In this document: piece after piece, positions 8,343 through 16,548 of the stretch | How the letters are laid out: each line of letters opens with the position of its first letter | Numbering within the stretch: position 1 is the stretch's first letter | Source: G965195345 sp965277625 | GTDB lineage: Bacteria > Pseudomonadota > Gammaproteobacteria > CAKMZV01 | DNA: 64,000 bases | Direction: 5' to 3' | Assembly (NCBI GenBank): GCA_965277625.1 | Contig: OZ255827.1 | Coordinates: forward strand, 1,922,001 to 1,986,000 | The notes under the pieces: generated by a model | What the model was told of the DNA's origin: nothing | Database searches by the model: none | Seen by the model: the letters and a program-made list of their open reading frames with translations, nothing else | Made by a program: the position numbers and the translations under genes

Positions 8343-8807
8343 TTAGAGCGTTTGCACCGCCTCGAGTACTTCTTTGACATGGTCGTCCACCTTAACCTTT
8401 TCCCATTTTTTGTCAATGACGCCTTGATCGGTCATTAAAAAAGTCGTGCGATTAATGCCCATGTATTTTTTGCCAAACATGGATTTCTCAACAATGGTTG
8501 AGAAACGTTGACACAAAGTTGTTTCAGTATCAGCAATCAGCGGGAATGTATAACCGTATTTTTGGGCAAAATTCTTATGTCGCTTTAGCGAATCTTTGGA
8601 TATGCCAACCACCACCGTATTAGCCTTGGCAAATTCGGCGAGATAGCGCTGAAAATCCTTACCCTCTTGAATACATCCTGGCGTGTCGTCTTTAGGATAA
8701 AAATACAACACCAAATGCTGTCCCTGACCTGCTTGCCATAAAAAGCAATCATCGGTGGCATTGATGGCCTCCCCTTCAATTTTATTAATTTGATCGCCAA
8801 CTTCCAT
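8343..8807 (-). CDS. bcp: Thioredoxin-dependent peroxiredoxin, Bcp/PrxQ family
   Basis: This cytoplasmic thiol peroxidase reduces hydrogen peroxide and organic hydroperoxides. The peroxidatic cysteine is in DDTPGC. In typical Bcp the motif continues TPGCTxEAC, with a second (resolving) cysteine five residues on; here it reads TPGCIQEGK, so that cysteine is missing. Another Cys occurs at TTLCQRF. I chose the ATG at 8807 (MEVGDQINK) because AAGGAG lies at the right distance; the longer frame from 8849 would add 14 residues. The 154-residue length is normal for the family. It stands 36 bp upstream of puuE on the same strand. Confidence 0.9.
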   Translation of the reverse strand: MEVGDQINKIEGEAINATDDCFLWQAGQGQHLVLYFYPKDDTPGCIQEGKDFQRYLAEFAKANTVVVGISKDSLKRHKNFAQKYGYTFPLIADTETTLCQRFSTIVEKSMFGKKYMGINRTTFLMTDQGVIDKKWEKVKVDDHVKEVLEAVQTL

Positions 8808-9162
8808 ACGGCTCCTTATGGGTTTTATTGTTTTGACTTCTTTCTTCATGTTTGCATATCTGCTGTATGCAATTGGGCACTATTTTAAAACAAATACAAG
8901 CTGTATGCGTCGCTGATATATTAGACTGCATTGGCTTTTTCACGCCCTCGTTTAGACTGGCAGGGTTTAATTGGGTTGAACCAACTGTGTTATATGCGCA
9001 ATCTATGCACTTGCATAGACAAATGATGCGCTTGCCGTTTATTCTGCACGGGCGCCCTCATTTAACACAGCATTTTTCATAACTAAAAATCAAATGAATG
9101 CTTGATATTGTCAACGCTGAAAAATTAAAACAGTATAATTGGCGCTCAGGATTTCTCTCTTG
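8808..9162. other. Intergenic region between bcp and tRNA-Leu, with an inverted repeat
   Basis: No gene is supported here. A 7-bp inverted repeat, TTGCATA (8852-8858) and TATGCAA (8866-8872) around a 7-nt loop, sits 45 bp upstream of the bcp start and could be an operator. The right-hand part holds the tRNA-Leu promoter region, with TATAAT at 9135-9140. No well-spaced -35 is visible; TTGTCA at 9108-9113 is 21 bp away. Confidence 0.45.
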
Positions 9163-9246
9163 CGGGAGTGGTGAAATTGGTATACACGCTGGATTTAGGT
9201 TCCAGTGCCTTCGGGCGTGAGAGTTCGAGTCTCTCCTTCCGCACCA
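9163..9246 (+). tRNA. tRNA-Leu (TAG)
   Basis: This class II tRNA starts GCGGGAGTGGTGAAATTGG and has a variable arm (GTGCCTTCGGGCGT) and encoded CCA. The anticodon stem-loop CTGGA-TTTAGGT-TCCAG gives anticodon TAG, decoding CUA/CUG. A TATAAT box lies 22 bp upstream of the tRNA (9135-9140). Confidence 0.96.
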
Positions 9247-9264
9247 TCACAACATTATTGACCT

Positions 9265-9286
9265 CGTTTCAACCGTTCATGAAACG
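9265..9286. terminator. Weak hairpin between tRNA-Leu and the convergent ureohydrolase gene
   Basis: CGTTTCA (9265-9271) pairs with TGAAACG (9280-9286). The hairpin lies in the 48-bp gap between two convergent genes. It lacks a clear T-run, so its role as a bidirectional terminator is only inferred. Confidence 0.35.
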
Positions 9287-9294
9287 TGCTGTTG

Positions 9295-10257
9295 CTATTT
9301 GGACTCAGGCTTATTTGCAAAAATAAAACCCAGAAAATTCAACAACAACTGCGCCGCCAAAATACTGGTTGAGCCCGTTGGGTCATAATCTGGCGCAACT
9401 TCCACCAAATCCATGCCCACCACTTGATGATTTTTGCTGATCAATTGAAGCAATTCTAAAACCTCATAATACAAGAAACCACCATGACTTGGTGTGCCCG
9501 TACCAGGGGCGATGGAGGGGCAAAAAGCATCAATGTCGATGGTGACATAAACCGGCGTGTTTTTTGGAATGCGTTGTACCGCTTGCGCCACACCCATCTG
9601 CCGAATTTGTCTGACCGATAAAATGTCTGACCCACAGGCTCTTGCTTCATCGTAGCCCGCTTTATTCGTTGAAGAGACATTGCGGATACCAAATTGTGAT
9701 AACCCACTGACGTACGATTTCTCCGAAGCGCGACGCAAAGGGTTACCGTGTCCATATCGAACGCCATGCCGTTCATCAACAAAATCCAAATGCGCATCGA
9801 TTTGAACCACATGGAAAGGCGCAGATTGGTCAAAAGCATTGATGCAAGGAATGTTGATGGAATGGTCACCGCCAATGACCACTGGCAATGCCTTAGCCGC
9901 AAGGATTTGCCGAACGCCGTATTCTATGTTTGCATGCGATTTCACGGTATCCGTATGCACAATGTCCGCATCACCCAGATCAACCATACGCACTTCAGAC
10001 CCAAGATAGGTTTGATCGTCTTCATGGTCATAAGCACCTGCGTGGCCAAATGAAAAGAGCGTTGACGCTTCGCGCACACCTCGCGGACCAAACCGCGCAC
10101 CCGATCGATATTGCGTACCAAAGTCAAATGGCGCCCCAAGAATTGCAACATCCGCATCAATGGCCTGCCAATCTTCAACATAAGGTTTTTTAGCAAAGGT
10201 TGCAATGCCAACAAAGGGCAAATTTAACCGCCCACCTTCATATCCATGTGTCGCCAT
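9295..10257 (-). CDS. Agmatinase/ureohydrolase family protein
   Basis: A member of the arginase-agmatinase superfamily, two-manganese enzymes releasing urea from guanidino compounds. The metal motifs GGDHS, DAHLD and DIDAF are in order, followed by APGTGTPSHGG. The ATG at 10257 (MATHGYEGG) is preferred because AAAGGAG lies 10-14 bp upstream; the longer frame from 10302 would carry 15 extra residues with no family counterpart. At about 320 residues it fits agmatinase (SpeB). No arginine decarboxylase or other polyamine gene is nearby, while a urea-producing purine cluster is. The exact substrate (agmatine, guanidinobutyrate or other) is therefore open. Confidence 0.85.
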   Translation of the reverse strand: MATHGYEGGRLNLPFVGIATFAKKPYVEDWQAIDADVAILGAPFDFGTQYRSGARFGPRGVREASTLFSFGHAGAYDHEDDQTYLGSEVRMVDLGDADIVHTDTVKSHANIEYGVRQILAAKALPVVIGGDHSINIPCINAFDQSAPFHVVQIDAHLDFVDERHGVRYGHGNPLRRASEKSYVSGLSQFGIRNVSSTNKAGYDEARACGSDILSVRQIRQMGVAQAVQRIPKNTPVYVTIDIDAFCPSIAPGTGTPSHGGFLYYEVLELLQLISKNHQVVGMDLVEVAPDYDPTGSTSILAAQLLLNFLGFIFANKPESK

Positions 10258-10365
10258 AAGCTTATTGACTCCTTTCTGTTTGAACGTTATCGTTGATTTC
10301 ATTCTATCAAATTGACCTAAAAATAGTTTGCATCAATACAAGCCATAAATCAATAAATCATCCAG

Positions 10366-10374
10366 TGCTATAAT
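10366..10374 (+). promoter_or_regulatory. Extended -10 promoter for the small DMT protein
   Basis: TGCTATAAT at 10366-10374 is a perfect extended -10 element (TGnTATAAT) with no good -35. It lies 31 bp upstream of the start codon at 10406, giving a short leader. Confidence 0.65.
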
Positions 10375-10405
10375 CGCGCAAATTCACCACCTTCTAGTCC
10401 AACCG

Positions 10406-10849
10406 ATGAACATAATTGCACCCATCATTCTTGCGCTCATTGCGGCCACTGGTAATGCCATTTTTGTCGCGGGTCTCAAACAATCCGCAATCGACGGCAA
10501 TCGATTTGCGCCCATAGTATTTATCGTCTTTATTTGTAGCGTACTGAGTTTTATAGCCGCCCCAGCATTTGGTAACACCCATTACAACCTGCTGCTTAAA
10601 AACTGGGTTTGGTTGCTCATTGGCGGCGTTGGACTTTTTATTGCGTACATTGGATTTAGCTTATTACACGTAAAATACGGTGCTTCAAGTTACATACTCT
10701 ATGCGGTTTTATCCATCGTCACCACAGGCATCATTCTGGGTGGATTTATTCTGAAAGAATCTTTAAATTTTTACCATTGGCTTGCCGTTTTCTTTGCCAT
10801 TTTGACGGTCATTTTCTTTTCGATTGGCAATCATCTCAATAACGTATAA
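10406..10849 (+). CDS. Small EamA/DMT-type membrane protein
   Basis: A 147-residue inner-membrane protein with four or five hydrophobic helices (about residues 3-21, 36-53, 67-86, 95-114, 122-141). The C-terminal half (GASSYILYAVLSIVTTGIILGGFILKESL) matches the second half of an EamA domain, where an S-I-P-G-like turn and a conserved E normally occur. Single-unit DMT proteins of this size act as dimers in small-molecule export. No substrate can be inferred. It lies between the divergent ureohydrolase gene and purD, 67 bp upstream of the first possible purD ATG. Confidence 0.7.
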   Translation: MNIIAPIILALIAATGNAIFVAGLKQSAIDGNRFAPIVFIVFICSVLSFIAAPAFGNTHYNLLLKNWVWLLIGGVGLFIAYIGFSLLHVKYGASSYILYAVLSIVTTGIILGGFILKESLNFYHWLAVFFAILTVIFFSIGNHLNNV

Positions 10850-10955
10850 GCGAATATGACCCACTTAAATGCCTATAATGTCATGGTCAAAAGTTTAAAA
10901 TAATCGTTTGATCTGAATGCGCCATACAAATACAAACCACAGCAACACACAACCT

Positions 10956-12278
10956 ATGACATTAAAGAAATTCCTCATTGTTGGAGCGGGTGGCAGAGAA
11001 AGTGCCTTTGCCCAGAAACTCATGATAGACAGTGCCGTTTATGCGGTCATTGACCACAAAAACCCCACGATTTGTGATTGCGTTGAACGCAGTGGCGGGC
11101 AATGGATGCTTGGTAAAAGCAGTGACCCAGAGACTGTGGTGACATTCGCCCTGAAGCACCAAATTGATTATGCCTTCATCAGCTCTGACGAGCCATTAGC
11201 AAAAGGCGTGGTGGATGCCCTCTTAGCCAACAACATCAAAGCGGTCGGTGGCACCAAAGCTGCCACAAAAATTGAATGGGACAAAATTTATTCCATTGAC
11301 ATCATGCAAAAATTATGCCCCGAATACACCCCCTTTTTTCGTACCGCCAAAAATTTAGATGAGCTCAAAGCAGGCATAGAAACCTTTGAACAAACCAAAC
11401 GCTTGATCGTCGTCAAACCTCAGGGATTAACCGGTGGTAAAGGGGTCAAAGTCATGCCCATTCATTTAGAAACTTATGACGAAGCCTATAAATATGGCAT
11501 GCACTTACTGCAATCCAGACCACACGAGCAAATCCTTCTGGTTGAAAAAATCGAAGGGATTGAGTTTACCATCATGGGTATAACCGATGGCAAAACCGTG
11601 GTCTTGGCTCCTGCAACCTATGACTACCCATTCAGATATGAAGGCGATGTTGGCGCTGGTACGGGTGGTATGGGCTGCTTCACCAGCAAAGGCAAAAAAT
11701 TGCCATTCATGGACGATGATGACCTCGAAGTCTGCCAAAAAATCATGCAAAAAGTCATTGATCAAATGGCTCAAGATCAATTGGTTTTTAATGGTGTACT
11801 GAATGGCGGATTCTTCAAAACAACCTCTGGTATTAAATTCATGGAATTTAACGGCCGATTTGGCGACCCCGAAGGACTGAATATCTTAAGCTTACTCAAT
11901 GAATCCTTCTCAGAATTGGTACAAAAACTTTGGTACAAGACCTTGAAAGACATCGCATTCTTAGACCAAGCGAGCGTTGTCAAATACCTGGTGGCAAAAG
12001 AATACCCCAATCCCAGCCCAACCGAGACACATTACAAGATGGCCATTGAGTCCATCAAACAAGACGGCGTTGAAACCTTCTTCTCCAGCTCTGAAAAACT
12101 GACCGACAGCACCTATACCACGCTTAAGAAATCGCGTGTAGTGGCACTGGTAGCAATTGCTGATGACATTGAAACGGCTTCAAACAAAGTCAATCAAGCC
12201 ATAGAGCAACACATCGAAGGCACACTTGAGTACAGACCCGACATTGGGCTGAACCTTGAATCATTAAGGCTTGATTAG
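10956..12278 (+). CDS. purD: Phosphoribosylamine-glycine ligase (divergent PurD)
   Basis: PurD joins phosphoribosylamine and glycine using ATP, the second step of purine synthesis. The ATP-grasp architecture is clear: N-terminal FLIVGAGGRES, central VVKPQGLTGGKGVKVM, GGMGCFTS, and the metal-binding FMEFNGRFGDPE. It departs from the usual bacterial pattern: the family GGREHA reads GGRESAFA, and spacing in the N-domain differs, so it may have been acquired from a distant lineage. I chose the ATG at 10956 (MTLKKFLIVG) because it fits the family start. An in-frame ATG at 10917 would add 13 polar residues. Neither has a Shine-Dalgarno site. A TATAAT lies at 10874-10879. No other pur gene is adjacent. 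Confidence 0.85.
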   Translation: MTLKKFLIVGAGGRESAFAQKLMIDSAVYAVIDHKNPTICDCVERSGGQWMLGKSSDPETVVTFALKHQIDYAFISSDEPLAKGVVDALLANNIKAVGGTKAATKIEWDKIYSIDIMQKLCPEYTPFFRTAKNLDELKAGIETFEQTKRLIVVKPQGLTGGKGVKVMPIHLETYDEAYKYGMHLLQSRPHEQILLVEKIEGIEFTIMGITDGKTVVLAPATYDYPFRYEGDVGAGTGGMGCFTSKGKKLPFMDDDDLEVCQKIMQKVIDQMAQDQLVFNGVLNGGFFKTTSGIKFMEFNGRFGDPEGLNILSLLNESFSELVQKLWYKTLKDIAFLDQASVVKYLVAKEYPNPSPTETHYKMAIESIKQDGVETFFSSSEKLTDSTYTTLKKSRVVALVAIADDIETASNKVNQAIEQHIEGTLEYRPDIGLNLESLRLD

Positions 12279-12404
12279 CAAAAACCAACTCAAACCTTCT
12301 AGCGCTATGAGTGCTACAGTGTACAAATGCTAAATTCTCAAACAATCACAATAAATTGCGTGAGAGACCCCTTGTTTCTGTCCATAAATCTGCCTCTTTT
12401 ATAG

Positions 12405-12410
12405 TAAAAT
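12405..12410 (+). promoter_or_regulatory. -10 element of the tRNA-Ile promoter
   Basis: TAAAAT at 12405-12410, within ATAGTAAAATACGCGCCC, lies 64 bp upstream of tRNA-Ile. The GC-rich bases after it resemble a stable-RNA discriminator. I do not see a well-spaced -35. Confidence 0.45.
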
Positions 12411-12474
12411 ACGCGCCCATTTGGTAGGAATTGGTCCAACTCAGACCCTAAATGAGAAAATCCATCGCATAGAT

Positions 12475-12551
<77 letters not shown>

Positions 12552-12898
12552 AAATCCAAGTGTCCATTGTTGACACATTAGTCATACATCCCATTACCCA
12601 TACCCGATCATTCCTCCCCTCTTTGTGAGGGCTACTGAACGAAATGAGGCGAATAATGCCAACACACAGAATTTGTATAAAACCTAAAGCAATAATTATT
12701 GACAAAATACTTTATTAAGAATAAAGTTTTAAAGGTGAATTTTTAACTGAAAAATTGGTTATGATTAAATATGAAACGTCTTCATTGCAGTAGCTTCTTT
12801 TGGAGTAGATTATCTTTATTTTGTCAAAATCAAAGCAGAGATGCACTTAATACAAACCATCACAAACTTCGTCAATGAATGTTTAGGATAAATTTATT
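12552..12898. other. AT-rich intergenic region upstream of an unknown membrane protein
   Basis: There is no gene in these 347 bp. The left part contains a CCCTC/GAGGG hairpin near 12617-12631, without a T-run, downstream of tRNA-Ile. The right part holds a good promoter (12699-12727), then a long AT-rich leader of about 160 bp. Confidence 0.5.
12699..12727 (+). promoter_or_regulatory. Promoter with overlapping palindrome, for the gene at 12899
   Basis: TTGACA (12699-12704) is followed after exactly 17 bp by TAAAGT (12722-12727). A perfect inverted repeat with 8-bp arms, ACTTTATT-AAG-AATAAAGT (12709-12727), covers the spacer and the whole -10 box. This is the layout of a repressor operator, although a hairpin in AT-rich DNA is the alternative. 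Confidence 0.6.
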
Positions 12899-13381
12899 AT
12901 GGACGATAATCAAAAATTTACGTTTTTAAAATATCGCTGGTTAATTTATAGCATATATTTGGGGTGTACGACCCTGGTTGCATATCACATATTCTTTGAT
13001 ATTCGAGAGGACTTATTTTTTCTATCAGGACCATTGTTTGTGTTTCACGGACTGTATTCGATCCTATTTTATAAGAATATTTTGATAACGCCTGCGAATA
13101 ACTTCCTACTCAATCCTCATTATAAATATATAAAAACAAACTACCCGGAGATATGGAAAGAAATAGAACCAACACAGTTTTGTATTACTATTTTGTATCT
13201 GCCTTATTTTAACAGTCCGATAGAATTTCTTTCAAAATGGATACCATTTTTAAGAGGACGCTATGATGATGGCAAAGATCCACATTTGGTCAACACCCGT
13301 AGAAATTACACCATTTTTTTTATTATTACTCATTGGAATTTCTTTTTATTTGGACTCTCATTATTCGCAATAGGACCATGA
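12899..13381 (+). CDS. Unknown membrane protein, AT-rich
   Basis: I do not recognise this 160-residue protein. It has three hydrophobic segments (about residues 13-32, 38-57 and 138-157). A soluble middle (about 70-135) is rich in Tyr, Pro and Lys and contains NPHYKYIKTNYPEIWKEI. Base composition is clearly more AT-rich than the neighbours, and codon use favours AT-ending codons, which suggests horizontal acquisition. It has its own promoter region with an operator-like palindrome and no co-directional partner. The weak sequence before the ATG (AGGATAAATTTATT) could serve as ribosome site. Confidence 0.6.
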   Translation: MDDNQKFTFLKYRWLIYSIYLGCTTLVAYHIFFDIREDLFFLSGPLFVFHGLYSILFYKNILITPANNFLLNPHYKYIKTNYPEIWKEIEPTQFCITILYLPYFNSPIEFLSKWIPFLRGRYDDGKDPHLVNTRRNYTIFFIITHWNFFLFGLSLFAIGP

Positions 13382-13480
13382 GAAATCTCAATTTTTGCAC
13401 TATTTTTTTAATGATCTCATAAACGGCACTCTTAACGTTTGCTATTGTTCCAGGTGACTATCTAAATGTCCAAGCTAGGT

Positions 13481-14935
13481 TTACATGAATAATGGTGATG
13501 TGTGTGCTGAGAATAGAATCAACAAGCTGCCCATCGCAGCAATCAAAATTATATTAAAAAACATAAGTAATACACCGTAGCGCACGAGGCGGCTTTCTTC
13601 GCTCTTACTGATTTTTGCAAGACCTGCAATGAGCGCTAGAATTGAAAGTGCACCCATTGCACCATGACCAGCGCCGCTGTTTTGGATCGCAGAGAGCCAA
13701 AGTGTTGTACTGCTATCAAAAGGTAAGTGTGCTAATGTTGGCATAAAAATGGCATTGCCACCGACATTGGAACCGGTAATGTAGCCACTTAAGCCTGCCA
13801 AAATCGCTGCAACTGGCGCAAGGGTTGCCGTTGAAAGCAAGCCAAGGGCATTTTGGAAAGTATCGAGAAACCCTCCTTTAAGCATGGCTTGGGAAAGCAA
13901 CAGAAAAAAGAAAATGGTCAGGAGAGGTTTGGTGCAACGGGACAACCATGCTTGTAAGAAGCCTTGTGTTAACTTACTGTTATGACTTAAAAATATGACA
14001 AGAAGCACAACAATGGTCAGTGCAAGCCCTGGAGAGGACAAAGGTTGCCATGACACATCAACGCCTGTTATCGTTATAGATTGCCCAGAAGGGAGCAAAG
14101 TCAATATCATTTTGATGAGGATGATTATGCCAAGCAAAGCGATATATGGCCAAGCCAGTTTGGGCCATGCTGTAAAGTGTCCAGCAGTCAGTGAAACAAA
14201 TAAACCTGGTACTAAAACGACCAAGGCTGCGCTTATTCCAGCAACTTCTGGACCCAGTAGCCTATTAGCACAATAAAGGGTGACAACAAAAATACTCCAA
14301 TAGAAAAGAAGTTGTCCCCAAGCAGAGACCCTTCGCTCACCGATCATCCATAAAGCGAGCCCACTCGCTAACAGGAAAACTGGCGCACTAACAATAGACG
14401 ATGCTTGACCCAGGACATTGGCAGGCAGGCCCGCCAGCGCTGCCCCAACAACTGTCGCAAGACCTAATGTTCCCCAAGGCATGATGACCATGCCTGACAA
14501 AGCCACACGTAATGCTGTTTCTCGTGCAAACAGAGCGAGTAATAGTGGGACCGTTGCTATTAAGGAAACGCCAAAACCCGTCATAGATTCCAATAACGGC
14601 GCCAAACCTAAGGTGATGAAAATGACCTGCTGTGCCTGACTCCAACCAAGGCGTTTCACCCATTCGGCAACTGCTATGTTTACATCGTTTCTTTCTATGA
14701 GTATAACAAATGCGAGTCCAGGTGCAATAACAACCGCAGTGCTTGTAAAAAGTACACCTGTATCTTTTATGACATCCCATAGCGTATTGATTTCTAGCTC
14801 AACACCCAATTGGAGCATCCACATAAGAACGACTAATACAACAGCTACAAAAGCAGCTTCAAGAGGTGGGCGACGCAAAACCATCAACATGATAAAAATC
14901 AGTAAAATGGGTGAAATATGTAAAAGTGCAAGCAT
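13481..14935 (-). CDS. L-lactate permease family transporter
   Basis: A 484-residue inner-membrane protein with about 12-14 hydrophobic helices. The family signature LLESMTGFGVSLIATVPLLLAL lies near residue 115, and GYITGSNVGGNAIFMPTLAHLPF near 390 is also typical of LctP. These proteins take up lactate or glycolate with protons. It is shorter than LctP/GlcA (about 550), as many environmental members are. Glycolate or a related C2-C3 acid is a possible substrate but cannot be read from sequence. No lactate dehydrogenase or regulator is adjacent, and a decayed gene lies upstream. Confidence 0.85.
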   Translation of the reverse strand: MLALLHISPILLIFIMLMVLRRPPLEAAFVAVVLVVLMWMLQLGVELEINTLWDVIKDTGVLFTSTAVVIAPGLAFVILIERNDVNIAVAEWVKRLGWSQAQQVIFITLGLAPLLESMTGFGVSLIATVPLLLALFARETALRVALSGMVIMPWGTLGLATVVGAALAGLPANVLGQASSIVSAPVFLLASGLALWMIGERRVSAWGQLLFYWSIFVVTLYCANRLLGPEVAGISAALVVLVPGLFVSLTAGHFTAWPKLAWPYIALLGIIILIKMILTLLPSGQSITITGVDVSWQPLSSPGLALTIVVLLVIFLSHNSKLTQGFLQAWLSRCTKPLLTIFFFLLLSQAMLKGGFLDTFQNALGLLSTATLAPVAAILAGLSGYITGSNVGGNAIFMPTLAHLPFDSSTTLWLSAIQNSGAGHGAMGALSILALIAGLAKISKSEESRLVRYGVLLMFFNIILIAAMGSLLILFSAHTSPLFM

Positions 14936-14965
14936 GAGAGATTGTTACCAAGCTATAAAAAATCG

Positions 14966-15200
14966 TCATTCATTACGGCGATCACGCCAAACTTTGGCTG
15001 CAGCTTCAACTGATGAGAACAAACGGCCAGCTTGAGCAAAATAAGATCCGCTTTGATCTATTCTATGAACCAAGAAATATACGTATTAGCGTAGAAGTTC
15101 CCTATCAGGATTATGGCCTATGTAGCCATTACTTCCAAAGCCACAGGTGATTTTATCCGCACCCTTGGGCTATATTTACAGCTACCGTAGCAGGTCGCAT
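14966..15200 (-). pseudogene. Decayed coding remnant upstream of the permease
   Basis: On the minus strand a single frame reads protein-like toward a stop at 14966-14968, with ...HRIDQSGSYFAQAGRLFSS near the end. Upstream it is interrupted by a stop at 15086-15088, and the reading continues as GFGSNGYIGHNPDRELLR on the far side. A frame change near 15150 then links to PATVAVNIAQG. One internal stop plus one frameshift fits a recently inactivated gene tail. The family was not recognised. Confidence 0.45.
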
Positions 15201-15356
15201 CTCAAGTTTAAAAAGTGGTAAAACATCTTTTTCAAAGTCAAGTTGCCCGTTGTTAGTTTGTTTGCGTAGTAAGTTAATTCGCGTTGAGTCAATGCGACAG
15301 ACTTTTGCCTATGCCGTTCATTAGAAAGGAATGTGGATTTGAGCGGATATATTTGA

Positions 15357-15441
15357 TGGTGCCGACGGCCGGAGTCGAACCGGCACGGGTTTCCCCACTG
15401 CCCCCTCAAGACAGCGTGTCTACCAATTCCACCACGTCGGC
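15357..15441 (-). tRNA. tRNA-Leu (GAG)
   Basis: This class II tRNA reads on the minus strand from GCCGACGTGGTGGAATTGG to encoded CCA, with a variable arm. The anticodon stem-loop CTGTC-TTGAGGG-GGCAG gives GAG. It lies 26 bp downstream of secG on the same strand, an arrangement also known in E. coli (secG-leuU), and is probably processed from the secG transcript. Confidence 0.96.
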
Positions 15442-15467
15442 AATCCGATTTAGAATAGCGTTTTGGA

Positions 15468-15779
15468 CTATTCTGGTTTTGGTATTTCTGTTTGGGGCGA
15501 GGTTTCTTCGGTCAAGGTATTGGTCAATACGCTGTCAATGGAGCGAGACTCCTTGCCCGTTATTGCCGTTAATGCCAAGGAATTGGCAATAAATAGCACT
15601 GCCAGAAAAGCAGTCACACGTGACATGGCGTTAGCCCCACCACTGCTGCCAAAAAGGCTTTGAGAGCCCCCACTGAGTGCAGGACCTGCATCCGCGCCCT
15701 TACCATGTTGCAACATAACAAACACTATGATGCCAAGTGCAACAACAATTTGAACAACCAGTAATATATTAAAAAGCAT
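15468..15779 (-). CDS. secG: Protein-export membrane protein SecG
   Basis: SecG is a subunit of the SecYEG translocon and assists SecA-driven export. The 103-residue protein has two transmembrane helices (about 2-22 and 54-74). Between them is the conserved cytoplasmic loop LQHGKGADAG....GSQSLFGSSGGAN, which is diagnostic. The C-terminal tail is short, polar and Pro/Thr-rich. The tRNA-Leu(GAG) gene follows. An extended -10-like TGCTATAAA is present on the minus strand in the 235-bp upstream gap. Confidence 0.95.
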   Translation of the reverse strand: MLFNILLVVQIVVALGIIVFVMLQHGKGADAGPALSGGSQSLFGSSGGANAMSRVTAFLAVLFIANSLALTAITGKESRSIDSVLTNTLTEETSPQTEIPKPE

Positions 15780-16014
15780 CGATTAATTCACTAAATATTC
15801 TATCTTTACGTAAATGGGCTGAAGTCTGAAACTATAACGTTTAGCAGTCATTCATGCCCGCAATTTTGCAGTCGGTATTATCACTGATATACACTGAAAA
15901 TGCAGGCTCATTTTAACAGCCGATTTTTTTATAGCAAATTTGGTTCGTTGCGTTTTATTGTACTTAGGTGCAATTGCTCAAAATTAGAACAAATTTGGGA
16001 AGTGTCAGTGCTTT

Positions 16015-16548
16015 TTACCGAGCACTTTTATCAAACTTGACTCTATCCCATTGAAAAGCAGGACCTGGGTCAGTTTTGCGCCCTGCTGCAATGTCGCTGT
16101 GACCCACAATGGTGGTCAATGGCAATTGTTGACTCAGTGCGTCGAGCAGTCTGTTCAAACTCAAATACTGCCAGTCTGTGTAGGACGTGGTATCTTCGCC
16201 TTCCAATTCTATGCCGATGGAATAATTGTTACAATTTTCACGACCATTGTATTCAGATTCACCTGCATGCCATGCTCGACCAGATAGCGGCACAAATTGA
16301 ATAAGTTCCCCGCCTCGGCGGATTAAAAAGTGCGTAGAAACCATAATATTATCAAGGTTTTTAAGCAGTGGATCGTTTGAAGTTACTGCCTTGCCGCTCA
16401 GCAGATTAATAATGGCAGAACCACCAAATTTGCCTTGAGGTAAGCTGATGCCATGAACGACGACCATGGTTATGGCTGTGGCAGCTGGTCGATTGTTAAA
16501 ATGGCTTGAGACTTGTATGTCGGCCCAGTCTAACCATTGTTGTGCCAT
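16015..16548 (-). CDS. ampD: 1,6-anhydro-N-acetylmuramoyl-L-alanine amidase AmpD
   Basis: AmpD is a cytoplasmic zinc amidase that removes the peptide from anhydro-muropeptides during murein recycling, and so keeps AmpC beta-lactamase inducers low. The amidase_2 fold shows the zinc ligands: His in VVVHGISLP, His in IVGHSDIAAGRK, and the Asp in TDPGPAF. The substrate loop WHAGES..GR..CNNYSIGIELEG is present. The 177-residue length is normal. Its ATG overlaps the stop of the upstream L,D-transpeptidase gene (TAATG), so translation is coupled. It is the last gene of a four-gene wall-metabolism operon. Confidence 0.95.
   Translation of the reverse strand: MAQQWLDWADIQVSSHFNNRPAATAITMVVVHGISLPQGKFGGSAIINLLSGKAVTSNDPLLKNLDNIMVSTHFLIRRGGELIQFVPLSGRAWHAGESEYNGRENCNNYSIGIELEGEDTTSYTDWQYLSLNRLLDALSQQLPLTTIVGHSDIAAGRKTDPGPAFQWDRVKFDKSAR

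Noticed and set aside
8852..9082. 76-residue plus-strand ORF between bcp and tRNA-Leu
   Set aside because: No ribosome site, no recognisable motif and unusual composition; the inverted repeat at its start is a better explanation.
15182..15592. Overlapping ORFs across tRNA-Leu(GAG) and the secG 3' end
   Set aside because: They run through the tRNA and antisense to secG with no start signal.
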